A stretch of 25,220 nucleotides of DNA from Bacteroidia bacterium (lineage in GTDB: Bacteria; Bacteroidota; Bacteroidia; Bacteroidales; P3): contig BNXT01000004.1 in assembly GCA_025999775.1 (NCBI GenBank), positions 1-25,220 of the forward strand, written 5' to 3'. Both the position numbers and the translations under genes were made by a program. The number at the start of each line of letters is the position of its first letter. Position 1 is the stretch's first letter. Under the pieces are notes generated by a model. The model worked only from the letters and a program-made list of their open reading frames with translations. It had not been told where the DNA came from and ran no database searches. Below are positions 1 to 8,269 of this stretch, piece by piece.

Positions 1-31
1 TCTGCTCAAAATTTACTGTTTCTCTTGCCAT
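1..31 (-). CDS. N-terminal fragment of an unidentified gene (partial, runs off the window)
   Basis: Read on the minus strand from an ATG at 31, the sequence gives MARETVNFEQ and stays open to the window edge. The ATG is preceded by an A-rich stretch with AAGAGATAACA, which resembles the A-rich translation start regions of Bacteroidota. Only ten codons are visible, so no function can be given. The gene would be divergent from the large surface protein gene that starts at 508. I did not find a convincing promoter box for it. Confidence 0.4.
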   Translation of the reverse strand, partial: MARETVNFEQ

Positions 32-173
32 TGTTATCTCTTTTTTGATTTTTTTGCAATTATACTAAATTGCTATATAATCATCCCCTTGTGTGTCTTA
101 ATTATTGTCATGGATGTTTCTTTTGTTACTTTTCTTTTGTATCAAGACAAAAGGAAAAGTAAGAATAAAGACA

Positions 174-204
174 TTTGTCAATTCAAAAATATTTCGTATC
201 TTTG
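174..204 (+). promoter_or_regulatory. Bacteroidota-type promoter of the giant surface protein gene
   Basis: A -33 box TTTG (174-177) and a -7 box TATCTTTG (197-204) are separated by exactly 19 nt. This matches the TTTG-N19-TAnnTTTG promoter known for the Bacteroidota primary sigma factor. Transcription would start near 210, leaving an untranslated leader of about 300 nt before the start codon at 508. Confidence 0.7.
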
Positions 205-507
205 CAAAAATTCCAAAACAGATGCTTTTAGGCTGGTGTAATAACGAAAACTATGTTAGTGTTGTTGATAACTTTTTAACAAAAAGCTTGGTTATGTCCG
301 AAATTTTGTTAACACACACAATACCAGCGCAACCCCACCCACCCCTTTGCTAAAAAAACCGTAAAGGTAAGACTTTTTTTTGAATTTAACAAATTGCCAA
401 CTTCTTTTTTTAAGGGTTGGCGTTTTATTTTGGCTTCAGCCAATTTTTGTCAGAAATGGAACGTTTTATGCGAAATTAAATCGAATCACAATAAATAAAT
501 TTTTAAA
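205..507 (+). promoter_or_regulatory. Long 5' leader with two hairpins
   Basis: No credible gene lies here. Two small hairpins stand in series: GCCAAC (396-401) pairs with GTTGGC (416-421) and is followed by a T-rich stretch, and TTGGC-TTCA-GCCAA (430-443) is followed directly by TTTTT (444-448). Each looks like a weak intrinsic terminator. Because they lie between the promoter at 174-204 and the start codon at 508, they could act as attenuators. No known riboswitch class was recognised. The last 20 nt before 508 are A/T-rich, as is usual for translation starts in this phylum. Confidence 0.4.
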
Positions 508-1806
508 ATGAACAATTTTTTTATCATTAGCCCTTGCGCTCGCGCAAAAAAAGCATCAAATACTTTTGAATCAAGTCCCGTATCGCCTACTGCAAAAATG
601 TTGTCGTGGACTAAAGTCCTGTTGTTTGTAGGAATGATAGTGATGGCAGGACAAAATTCATTTGGACAATGCGACAGAGCCACTACAGTATCGTGGACTC
701 AAACTTTGCCTAATACTCTCGGAAGCTCTACAACATTATCCGCCTCTTGGCTATACAATGGAAGCACAACGTTTATTAGTCCTAACCCTGGAGTAAGTAA
801 TTTCACGTCAAGTAACACAAGTGTGGCATCTATCAATGGAACCACATTGACTATTGTAGGCAGAGGGACGGCAGTTATTACAGCAACAAGCCCTACTCGC
901 GGATATTATTGTCTTTCAACGGCAACAAAAACGATTACAGTGCCTAAACTTGCACAGACTATTACTTGGTCGCAAACGCTTGCAGGTGCTTATGGTTATT
1001 CACCATTGACGCTCAATGTTACAGCGAGTAGTGGATTGGGAATAACATACGTATCAAATAATACGGTTGTTGCTACCATAAGCGGAAATACGCTTACCAT
1101 CGTGGGCCTTGGAAGTGTTACAATTACGGCGCAACAAGCAGGTAATACCGACTACAATGCAGCTACTTCTATTGCTAAAACATTCACGGTAACAAAAGGC
1201 ACTCAAAGTATTAGTTGGTCGCAAACACTCACGGGTACCTACGGAACTGCTCCCTTAACACTTAATGCTACGGCAAGCAGTGGATTGGGAATAACATACG
1301 AGTCAAGTAATACTGCTGTTGTTACCATAAGCGAGAATATACTTACCATTGTGGGCTTGGGGACTACTACTATTACAGCAAAACAAGTAGGCAATAGTAA
1401 CTACTATGCGGCTACCGATGTTGCTAAATCACTTACAGTAACAAGTGGAAATCAAACAATTAATTGGTCGCAAATGCTTACAGTTGCCTATTATGGAGAT
1501 GCTTCCATAACACTTAATGCTACGGCCAGCAGTGGATTGGAAATCGTATACGAATCAGATAATACGGATGTTGCTACTATAAGTGGGAATACGCTTAGTA
1601 TTGTGGGGGTCGGCACAGCCAATATTACGGCAAAGCAAGTGGGCAATACTAACTACAATGCGGCTACCAATGTTTCTAAATTGCTCACAGTAACAAAAAG
1701 AGACCAAAGCATTAGTTGGTCGCAGACACTCACAAATGCCCGCTATGGAGATGTTTCTATAACGCTCAATGCTACTGCCAATAGTGGATTGGGAATAACA
1801 TACTAA
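508..1806 (+). CDS. N-terminal fragment of the giant surface protein: signal peptide and Big/MBG-like repeats
   Basis: This frame encodes 432 residues up to the premature TAA. Residues 1-30 form an unusual polar extension (ISPCARAKKASNTF...). The hydrophobic signal peptide follows at about residues 31-55 (LLFVGMIVMAGQNSFGQ). An in-frame ATG at 598 (MLSWTKVLLF) would give a conventional signal peptide and may be the true start. I kept 508 because of its A/T-rich upstream region. The rest is beta-rich repeats, each opening with QxIxWSQTL and containing VATISGNTLTIVGLG. On its own this fragment has no sorting domain, so if made it would not be retained through T9SS. Confidence 0.6.
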   Translation: MNNFFIISPCARAKKASNTFESSPVSPTAKMLSWTKVLLFVGMIVMAGQNSFGQCDRATTVSWTQTLPNTLGSSTTLSASWLYNGSTTFISPNPGVSNFTSSNTSVASINGTTLTIVGRGTAVITATSPTRGYYCLSTATKTITVPKLAQTITWSQTLAGAYGYSPLTLNVTASSGLGITYVSNNTVVATISGNTLTIVGLGSVTITAQQAGNTDYNAATSIAKTFTVTKGTQSISWSQTLTGTYGTAPLTLNATASSGLGITYESSNTAVVTISENILTIVGLGTTTITAKQVGNSNYYAATDVAKSLTVTSGNQTINWSQMLTVAYYGDASITLNATASSGLEIVYESDNTDVATISGNTLSIVGVGTANITAKQVGNTNYNAATNVSKLLTVTKRDQSISWSQTLTNARYGDVSITLNATANSGLGITY

Positions 1807-1950
1807 TCGAGTAATACTGCTGTTGCCACCATAAGCGGGAATACACTTACCATTGTGGACTTGGGGACTTATACTATTACGGCACAGCAGGCAGGCAATG
1901 CTTATTACAATGCTGCTCCAGAGGTGTCAAAAACGGTTACAGTGCAAGGA
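679..1950 (+). repeat. Five tandem Big/MBG-like protein repeats (period about 249-252 bp)
   Basis: Repeat units start at about 679, 952, 1201, 1450 and 1702. Each encodes 83-84 residues beginning with QxIxWSQTL, except the diverged first copy (TVSWTQTL). Conserved inner blocks are TLNATASSGLGITY, VATISGNTLTIVGLG and ITAKQVGNxNYNAAT. The spacing and strong similarity of copies 2-5 point to recent duplication. The premature TAA (1804-1806) lies in copy 5, where the other copies read Y-E/V-S. Confidence 0.8.
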
Positions 1951-4900
1951 AAGGAAAGTACGCTATATTTTGATGCCGATGGTGGCGAAACCAATCGCAC
2001 ATCCCAAGTTGTGCAGTATGCAACTACCATCGGGACTTTAGCCTCCGCTACCCGTAACGGGTACACCTTTGGTGGATGGTTTACTCAGCCCAATGGTGCA
2101 GGTACACAGTATAGTAATACTACGATTTATGCATATACGAACAATACTACGCTATATGCAAAATGGACGGCAATAACCTATGATATTATTTACAACTTAA
2201 ATGGCGGTAGTGGGGTAAGCAATAGCAGTTATAATATAGAGAGTGCAACTACCTTGCCTATACCAACAAGAGACCATTATACTTTTGGCAACTGGTACTA
2301 TAATAGTGAATTTACAGGTAGTGCGGTAACGGCTATTCCAGTGGGCAGTATAGGCAATAAAACGTTTTGGGCAAAATGGGATGCAATATCTTATACTATT
2401 ACCTATAATGAGTTGAACGGCGTGAGCAACAACAGCAATCCCACCACCTATACCATTGAAAGCAACATATCCTTGGCAAGTCCTAGAGAAAGACTTGGTT
2501 ATACATTTATAGGCTGGGCAGAAGGCAATACTATATTTACGGGTAGTACGGGCAACAAAACATTCACGGCACAGTGGTCAACAGCCACTTCTTACACAAT
2601 TATGTATGTGCTGAATGGTGGCACAAATAATCCCGGCAATCCGTCTTCTTACACGATAGAGAGTGCAGAGATTACTTTGCAAAATCCAACCAAAACGGGC
2701 TATACCTTTGATGGATGGCAAGAAGGCAATACCATAACCGCTGGCAGCACGGGTGCAAAAACATTTACTGCACAGTGGTCGCCAACTCCGTACAACATTA
2801 TCTATGTGCTGGACGGCGGCACAAATCATACGAGCAATCCCGCCACTTACACTATAGAGAGTTCTTCCATTACCCTGCAAAACCCCGCCAAAATAGGCTA
2901 TACTTTTACAAGGTGGACAGAGGGTAGCAGTATTGCCGCCGGCAGCACAGAAAACAAAGTCTTTACGGCAGAATGGTCGGTTATAAGTTATGATATTTCA
3001 TACGCAAACTTGAATGGTGCAACCAATAATAATCCGACAAGTTATACCATAGAAAGCAACCTTATTACCTTAGTAAATTCGGGCACACGAGTAGGTTATA
3101 CTTTTGCAGGCTGGTCAGAAGGCAGCAGTATTACTGCCGGCAGCATAGGTAATAAAACCTTTACTGCGCAGTGGACAGCAATAAACTATACCATATCTTA
3201 CACATTAGATGGCGGAAGCTATCATCCCAGCAACCCTGATATTTACACGATAGAAAATAGCATAACGCTGCAAAACTCGACAAAAACAGGCTGGGTATTT
3301 ATGGGTTGGCAAGAAGGCGATTCTATTGCCATCGGTAGCTCGGGCAACTTGACTTTCACTGCTCAATGGGCATTGGGTGCTGCGCCTATAATAAACACCC
3401 TCTCTGTCAGTCGAATTACTACTACAAGCGCCACATTGAGCGGTAGCGTTCAGTTTGCAGGGGTGCCTGTTTATACCCAAAGAGGAGTATGCTATTCTAC
3501 CAACAACAAACCCACGCTTACCAAAAGTGGAGTGCAGATAAGGCAAGTAGCAGGTAGCGGCTTGGGCGCTTACTCAATTGACGTTAGCGGTTTGCTGCCC
3601 AACACAAACTATTATATGTGTGCGTATGTTGCCAATGGTGTTGATACCATTTACGGCGATGTGAAATTATTTACTACACGCCGCACACCATTGTTTTATA
3701 CATTGGAGAGACGTGATTTTAACCAGCGTAATCCGTCTTTGGTGGATATGATGGTGCATGTACGCGACCAGGATGGCAAAGGTGCAAGTTATCTCGAAGA
3801 TGAAGATTTTGAAGTTTGGGAAGACGATGTGCTCACCAAATCAACAGAGACTCACAGTTATGTTCGCAAAATGGACGCCATTCCATTTGTGATTAAAACA
3901 GCGTTAGTACTTGACTTTACTTCGAGCCTTGATGCGTATAATGCGCAGGGCATTAACAAAATGAAGGCAGCAGTTAAAAATTTGATAGAAACCAAAGCGT
4001 CCAATCAGGAATATGCTATTGTTCTTTTTTCAAATAGTGCGGTTCTTTGGCAAGATTTTACAGATAGTGTGGATTTACTTATGCAACGTATAGATGCCAT
4101 AGACCCCGATGATGCTGTAAATACCACCAAACTGTATGATGGCTATAAAAAAGGCTTGGATATTCTCCAACCGGATGTATTTGAGAATAGGTTTGTTCAG
4201 CGCAATTTTAGGATTGTATTTACCGATGGTCAAGACCAATCAAGTATTGCTACCTTATCCCAATGCGTAACGGCACGTGGTAACAGACCTGTTTACGTGA
4301 TGGGACTTGGTGATGTGGATGCTTCGGTACTGCAACAATTGGCATACCCCAGCAGCAACTATAAGCCATTGGCTAATATAAGCGAGTTGGAATCCATGTT
4401 TTCACAAATACAAGCAGAAATACTACGCGATGTCAACAGTCTCTATCAATTGAGTTATATGTCGCCTAAACGCGGAGAAACACACAATTTGAAACTCCGC
4501 ATCAAAAACAATACCAATACCAATACAAGCGTGACTTCTTACGCCTCTGCCACTTTTGATGCGACCAATTTTGAGTCTGCACAATATGGCGTGTATGTCA
4601 ATCCCTATACCACTTGGCACGGTACCGCTATCGGCAAGTATGGATTTGTAAATGGAACAGCATATACTATCAGCGCCAATGATACGTTACAAGCGGTAAG
4701 TTATTGGGCGGAAACTGTGCCCCTATACGAATGGACATCATCTGATACGAGCGTAATAAAGGTAAAAAATTTCGATTTTAACAAAGCGCAGTTTCATCTC
4801 ACCGGCAAAAATGGCTCGGCAATCATTGATGTAAAAGATGTTGGCAACTACAATTATGTGAGCAATGGTTACAATTCGACCATTGAACCTGCTAATGCCC

Positions 4901-6006
4901 TCGCTTTCCAAAAATCTTTTATTGTAAATGGCAATGGCACACTGTCTGTTTACAATAGAGAAACCTATACAGTTAATTTTAATGCCGATGGCGGAGTGCC
5001 TACTCCTCTCACTCAGCGTGTCCGTAGCGAAGCGCAAGAACCTTCATTTTTACAGGAACCTTCATTTATTCCTTTTAAGAAAGGCTATAACTTTGTCGGT
5101 TGGTTTAATGGAGCTGCCCGATACGACTTCAATGCTATTGTAATGGGCAATACGACACTTACGGCGCATTGGCAACTCTTACCGTTTGAAGTGAACACTG
5201 CTTTGGCAACAGGGATTACCAAAGATAGCGCTACGCTTGGCGGGAGCGTTGTACTTGTAAGCGGAGCAAACTATACAAAACGTGGTGTATGTTATGGCAC
5301 AACACTGAATCCTACGGTAATAAACACCAACAAAGAGGTTAGCAGTAGCGAGACAGATTTTTCTATACGTGTAGGCAGTTTGTCTGCTAATACCACCTAT
5401 TACGTGCGGGGGTATGCTCTTAATGCGCAGGATACAATCTATGGCGACAACATTACATTTACTACACGCTCCGCAACGCCGTACTATCGCATAACCGGTC
5501 TATCAACTGCCGTCAAGCAACCCTCTTTTGTGGACGCGCTTGTATCGGTTAAAGACAACTATGGCAAAAGTGCGGACTATTTGGAAAATAAGGATTTTGA
5601 ACTTTTAGAAAACAATGAGCCGCTCAATAGCGAATCGCATAGTTATATCCGCAAAATGGATGCTATTCCGTTCAAGTTGAAAACAGTATTGATGCTTGAC
5701 AATAGTTCTTCTTTGGGTTATGATGGCTTTGAGCGATTGAAACAGGCTGCAATAGAGTTGATAAGAAGCAAAAATGAAAAGCAGGAATTTGCCGTTTATT
5801 CTTTTTCCGATAATGCCGTGCTCGTGCAAGAGTTCTCTGCCAATACTGACGTGCTTGTACAAGGTATTAGTCAAATAACACTGGGTAGTTCCACCACCGA
5901 TTTGTATGGTTCGTATGTAAATAGGTATAAACAAATTGCCCACAGAGTATTCGACCAAAGATTCCATTCAAAAATGTTTCTTTGTGATGATTTCCGATGG
6001 CGATGA
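1855..6006 (+). CDS. Central fragment of the giant surface protein: B-repeats, FN3-like and VWA modules
   Basis: This frame is the same as 508-1806 and is open from codon 434 on. The ATG at 1855 is only the first Met after the nonsense codon, has no signal peptide, and is probably not a start. It carries the end of Big-like repeat 5, then InlB/Listeria-Bacteroides B-repeats (motif GYTFxGWxEG...KTFTAQW). FN3-like 1 (about 3373-3690, RGVCYS, NTNYY) is followed by VWA 1, whose MIDAS D at 3913 sits in DFTSS and whose later motif is TDGQD. FN3-like 2 (about 5185-5470) precedes VWA 2, whose MIDAS reads DNSSS (D at 5698). The frame ends in out-of-frame residues (LCDDFRWR) after the A5 run at 5970-5974. 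Confidence 0.6.
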   Translation: MDLGTYTITAQQAGNAYYNAAPEVSKTVTVQGKESTLYFDADGGETNRTSQVVQYATTIGTLASATRNGYTFGGWFTQPNGAGTQYSNTTIYAYTNNTTLYAKWTAITYDIIYNLNGGSGVSNSSYNIESATTLPIPTRDHYTFGNWYYNSEFTGSAVTAIPVGSIGNKTFWAKWDAISYTITYNELNGVSNNSNPTTYTIESNISLASPRERLGYTFIGWAEGNTIFTGSTGNKTFTAQWSTATSYTIMYVLNGGTNNPGNPSSYTIESAEITLQNPTKTGYTFDGWQEGNTITAGSTGAKTFTAQWSPTPYNIIYVLDGGTNHTSNPATYTIESSSITLQNPAKIGYTFTRWTEGSSIAAGSTENKVFTAEWSVISYDISYANLNGATNNNPTSYTIESNLITLVNSGTRVGYTFAGWSEGSSITAGSIGNKTFTAQWTAINYTISYTLDGGSYHPSNPDIYTIENSITLQNSTKTGWVFMGWQEGDSIAIGSSGNLTFTAQWALGAAPIINTLSVSRITTTSATLSGSVQFAGVPVYTQRGVCYSTNNKPTLTKSGVQIRQVAGSGLGAYSIDVSGLLPNTNYYMCAYVANGVDTIYGDVKLFTTRRTPLFYTLERRDFNQRNPSLVDMMVHVRDQDGKGASYLEDEDFEVWEDDVLTKSTETHSYVRKMDAIPFVIKTALVLDFTSSLDAYNAQGINKMKAAVKNLIETKASNQEYAIVLFSNSAVLWQDFTDSVDLLMQRIDAIDPDDAVNTTKLYDGYKKGLDILQPDVFENRFVQRNFRIVFTDGQDQSSIATLSQCVTARGNRPVYVMGLGDVDASVLQQLAYPSSNYKPLANISELESMFSQIQAEILRDVNSLYQLSYMSPKRGETHNLKLRIKNNTNTNTSVTSYASATFDATNFESAQYGVYVNPYTTWHGTAIGKYGFVNGTAYTISANDTLQAVSYWAETVPLYEWTSSDTSVIKVKNFDFNKAQFHLTGKNGSAIIDVKDVGNYNYVSNGYNSTIEPANALAFQKSFIVNGNGTLSVYNRETYTVNFNADGGVPTPLTQRVRSEAQEPSFLQEPSFIPFKKGYNFVGWFNGAARYDFNAIVMGNTTLTAHWQLLPFEVNTALATGITKDSATLGGSVVLVSGANYTKRGVCYGTTLNPTVINTNKEVSSSETDFSIRVGSLSANTTYYVRGYALNAQDTIYGDNITFTTRSATPYYRITGLSTAVKQPSFVDALVSVKDNYGKSADYLENKDFELLENNEPLNSESHSYIRKMDAIPFKLKTVLMLDNSSSLGYDGFERLKQAAIELIRSKNEKQEFAVYSFSDNAVLVQEFSANTDVLVQGISQITLGSSTTDLYGSYVNRYKQIAHRVFDQRFHSKMFLCDDFRWR
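1951..3372 (+). repeat. Seven tandem InlB-type B-repeats (Listeria-Bacteroides repeat)
   Basis: Seven units of about 65-72 residues each show the family pattern: xYxIxYxLNGG near the start, YTIES in the middle, then GYTFxGWxEG and a closing FTAQW or YAKW. This module is common in secreted proteins of Listeria and Bacteroidota and is usually a stalk or adhesive element. Three related units recur later in the gene, at about 4960-5180, 6766-6975 and 6979-7173. Confidence 0.8.
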
Positions 6007-6975
6007 AACTCAACATAAATATACATCCACTCTTCAAAACAATGCTATAGCGGCAAGAGGAACAAAAACGGCTTATATGATAGGTCTCGGTCAGGATTTG
6101 AATACCACGCGGCTTACGGCTTTGGCAAGTAGCAGCGCCAACTATTATAGCGCTGTCAATATCAGTATTGTTAAGAGTTATTTCACGCAGATACAAAATG
6201 ATATGTTGCGGGATGCAAATAGTTTCTATAATCTTACCTATTTGACATCTAAACAAGATGTTGGCTCTGTTACGTTGCGGCTTCGCATCAACAATAATAC
6301 CAATGGCAATGCTGATGGGTATTACCAAACCACCTTTAACAGCAGTGGTATGGTAGCAACCAATGCCGGTGTTTATCTCAATGCGTATCAAACTATACCC
6401 GGAATTAGCGGAATCACGAGCAAATTTGGTATAGGGTTGGCTGATGATGTTCTTGCGGCTCAACGGCGCGATACTATACAGGGCGTTTTTTCGTTGCTTC
6501 ATGGATTTGCATTGCAGGCTGTTACCTATTATGCAGATGTAACTCCCAAATATGTATGGACATCTTCCAATCCGGCTGTGGCTACCGTAGAAGGCATAGA
6601 CTTTGACAAAGGCATTATTTCATTTTCCGGTAACAACACAGATATGACAGTCATAACGGTAAAAGACGTTGCCAATTATGACATTATATCGTCAGGAAAA
6701 GGACTAACACCGAGTACACAAGCCCCATATTTTCAGCGTTCTATCCGCGTTCAAGGCATGATGTTCTACACAGTAACTTTTGAGGCAAACAATGGAACAC
6801 CGGTTTCTATACAAAAAGTAATCCCAAATAGTACCTTCTCCGCTTCAACAGTACCTACCAAAGCGGGATTTGCCTTTGTTGGTTGGTACAAGGAGGCGGC
6901 TTGCATCAATGCTTGGAACTTTGCCAGCGATAGAGTTACTAACGATACCACATTGTATGCCAAATGGAATCTCGT
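3373..6975 (+). repeat. Large tandem module duplication: FN3-like, VWA, beta-rich segment, B-repeat
   Basis: Two copies of a ~600-residue module lie head to tail: FN3-like at about 3373 and 5185, VWA MIDAS aspartates at 3913 and 5698, beta-rich segments (LQAVSYWAETVPLYEWTSS and LQAVTYYADVTPKYVWTSS), and closing B-repeats at about 4960 and 6766. The period is about 1,785 bp between the MIDAS motifs. Protein similarity is clear but moderate, so the duplication is old. Shared motifs include SYxRKMDAIPFxxKT just before the first VWA strand. Copy 2 carries the frameshift. Confidence 0.75.
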
Positions 6976-8269
6976 TTCGTACACCATTACTTACAACAAC
7001 ATGAATGGTGCAACGAACAGTAATCCCGCAAATTATACTATAGAAAGCAGTCTTATTACCTTGGTAAATCCGGGCGCAAGGGTGGGCTATACCTTTATAG
7101 GATGGGAAGAGGGAAGCACTATTCCTGCCAATAGCACAGGCAATAAAACTTTTACTGCGCAATGGACACAAATAACGAGTGCAGCAACACCCTCTATCAC
7201 CGCACAGCCGCAAGGCAGCACAGTGAATGTCGGCGGCAGTGCCCCTTTGTCCGTAACCGCAAATGTAACGGACGCCGGCACATTATCGTATCAATGGTAC
7301 AGCAATACTATCAACAGTAACACAGGCGGCACAGCAGTAGGCACAAACAGCAACACTTACACGCCGTCAACTACCACCGCAGGCACATTCTACTATTACG
7401 TAGTGGTAACCAACACCAACAACAGTGTGAATGGTGCAGCAACAGCAACGACAAAGAGCAATGTTGCAACGGTAACGGTAAGCGCTACTAATATTTCAGT
7501 TACAAATGTATCGCTCAACAAAACTGCCACCACGCTTGCTGTTGGCGGCACAGAAACGCTTACTGCAACCATATTGCCTACTACTGCCACCAATCAAAAC
7601 GTAACGTGGAGTAGCAGTAACACCAGCATAGCAACGGTAAGTAGCAGTGGGTTGGTAACAGCAGTATCCGCAGGCAATGCAACCATCACGGTAACTACAG
7701 CAGACGGCAGTCGTACCGCCACTTGCACGGTAACAGTAAGCGCCACTAATATTTCAGTTACAAATGTATCGCTCAACAAAACTGCCACCACGCTTGCTGT
7801 TGGCGGCACCGAAACGCTTACTGCAACCATATTGCCTACTACTGCCACCAATCAAAACGTAACGTGGAGTAGCAGTAACACCAGCATAGCAACGGTAAGT
7901 AGCAGTGGGTTGGTAACAGCAGTATCTGCAGGCAATGCAACCATAACCGTAACTACCGCAGACGGCAGTCATACTGCTACTTGTGAAGTAACGGTAAGTG
8001 CGGCAACTGCCGTAGCAACGCAGAATGTTGCATCGTTATTTGTATATCCTAATCCCGTCGTTAATGGAGAGTTGAGAATTGAGAATGGAGATTTGTTAAT
8101 TGAGAATGGAGAATTAAGAGTGGAAATTTACACTGTGAATGGTGCAAAGGTGCTTGAAACGCCATTGTCAATTGTCAATTATCCATTGTCAATTAACATT
8201 GCACACCTTCCCTCAGGCGAGTACATTGTGAAAGTAGGGAATAGAACAGCGAAAGTGGTGAAAAAATAA
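5936..8269 (+). CDS. C-terminal fragment of the giant surface protein: end of VWA 2, BIG2 repeats, T9SS sorting domain
   Basis: This frame is shifted by one base from the central fragment, and real homology begins at CFFVMISDGDE (about 5975). The ATG at 5936 is therefore not a natural start. It supplies the SDGDE motif and the second half of VWA 2, a beta-rich segment, two B-repeats (about 6766-7173), an Ig-like segment rich in Thr, Ser and Asn (about 7175-7490), two BIG2 repeats (TNVSLNKTATTLAVGG), and the C-terminal domain. The latter starts FVYPNPVVNGELRIEN and ends SGEYIVKVGNRTAKVVKK, the pattern of the T9SS type A sorting signal. A hairpin terminator follows at 8295-8319. Confidence 0.65.
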   Translation: MPTEYSTKDSIQKCFFVMISDGDETQHKYTSTLQNNAIAARGTKTAYMIGLGQDLNTTRLTALASSSANYYSAVNISIVKSYFTQIQNDMLRDANSFYNLTYLTSKQDVGSVTLRLRINNNTNGNADGYYQTTFNSSGMVATNAGVYLNAYQTIPGISGITSKFGIGLADDVLAAQRRDTIQGVFSLLHGFALQAVTYYADVTPKYVWTSSNPAVATVEGIDFDKGIISFSGNNTDMTVITVKDVANYDIISSGKGLTPSTQAPYFQRSIRVQGMMFYTVTFEANNGTPVSIQKVIPNSTFSASTVPTKAGFAFVGWYKEAACINAWNFASDRVTNDTTLYAKWNLVSYTITYNNMNGATNSNPANYTIESSLITLVNPGARVGYTFIGWEEGSTIPANSTGNKTFTAQWTQITSAATPSITAQPQGSTVNVGGSAPLSVTANVTDAGTLSYQWYSNTINSNTGGTAVGTNSNTYTPSTTTAGTFYYYVVVTNTNNSVNGAATATTKSNVATVTVSATNISVTNVSLNKTATTLAVGGTETLTATILPTTATNQNVTWSSSNTSIATVSSSGLVTAVSAGNATITVTTADGSRTATCTVTVSATNISVTNVSLNKTATTLAVGGTETLTATILPTTATNQNVTWSSSNTSIATVSSSGLVTAVSAGNATITVTTADGSHTATCEVTVSAATAVATQNVASLFVYPNPVVNGELRIENGDLLIENGELRVEIYTVNGAKVLETPLSIVNYPLSINIAHLPSGEYIVKVGNRTAKVVKK
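7491..8006 (+). repeat. Two near-identical 258-bp tandem BIG2 (bacterial Ig-like group 2) repeats
   Basis: Copy 1 (7491-7748) and copy 2 (7749-8006) encode 86-residue BIG2 domains that are almost identical in DNA, with a few silent or conservative differences, mostly in the last 60 bp (for example TADGSRTATC against TADGSHTATC). The protein pattern SVTNVSLNKTATTLAVGGTE...VTWSSSNTSIATVSSSGLVTAVSAG is typical of BIG2. The high identity indicates a recent duplication or gene conversion, and such repeats can change copy number. Confidence 0.85.
8063..8194 (+). repeat. 21-bp-period simple repeats inside the coding region of the sorting domain
   Basis: From 8063 to 8125 three 21-bp units encode NGELRIE, NGDLLIE and NGELRVE; the 14-mer ATTGAGAATGGAGA is present at 8078 and 8099. 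From 8162 to 8194 the 12-mer CCATTGTCAATT occurs twice, 21 bp apart, encoding PLSIVNY and PLSIN. Related sequence (GAGAGTGGAGAATTGAGAATT) appears just past the stop codon at about 8271-8292. This suggests that a simple repeat usually seen between genes has become part of the domain. Confidence 0.7.

Larger units (their letters stand above)
508..8269 (+). pseudogene. Giant T9SS-secreted modular surface protein (adhesin-like), interrupted by a nonsense codon and a frameshift
   Basis: One gene of about 2,590 codons explains three consecutive open frames. Lesion 1 is an in-frame TAA at 1804-1806 (codon 433), where sister repeats have GAG or GAA (the YESSNT motif); the same frame continues without a break. 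Lesion 2 is a +1 shift within the VWA domain, best placed in the A5 run at 5970-5974: removing one A joins FDQRFHSK to CFFVMISDGDE, which matches the intact first VWA copy. Domain order: N-terminal extension and signal peptide, five Big/MBG-like repeats, seven InlB-type B-repeats, then two cycles of FN3-like, VWA, beta-rich segment and B-repeat, one more B-repeat, an Ig-like domain, two BIG2 repeats, and a type A T9SS sorting domain (YPNPVVNG to the end). Family knowledge suggests a cell-surface adhesin exported by T9SS. It could be a true pseudogene, or the lesions could be sequencing errors. Confidence 0.75.

Noticed and set aside
105..353. Open frame of 82 codons upstream of the giant gene
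   Set aside because: It spans the consensus promoter at 174-204, has no recognisable protein features, and its composition is that of AT-rich intergenic DNA.
1804..1806. Reassigned TAA codon
   Set aside because: TAA is the normal stop of many intact genes in the window (for example 12979, 15516 and 21401), so it is not read as sense.
679..3372. CRISPR-like repeat array
   Set aside because: The repeats are protein-coding with periods of about 200-250 bp, in frame and diverged, and have no short identical repeat with unique spacers.
5970..5974. Programmed ribosomal frameshifting at the A5 run
   Set aside because: A +1 shift would be needed, there is no known +1 slippery motif or stimulatory structure that I can see, and a second unrelated lesion (TAA at 1804) is present in the same gene. 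Decay or sequence error is simpler.
5867..6502. Minus-strand frame of 211 codons across the frameshift site
   Set aside because: It is antisense to the VWA 2 region, where both plus-strand frames show clear domain homology. It has no start region or recognisable motifs.
7396..7851. Two minus-strand frames with identical N-termini rich in Val and Ala
   Set aside because: They are antisense shadows of the tandem BIG2 repeats and repeat only because the DNA does.
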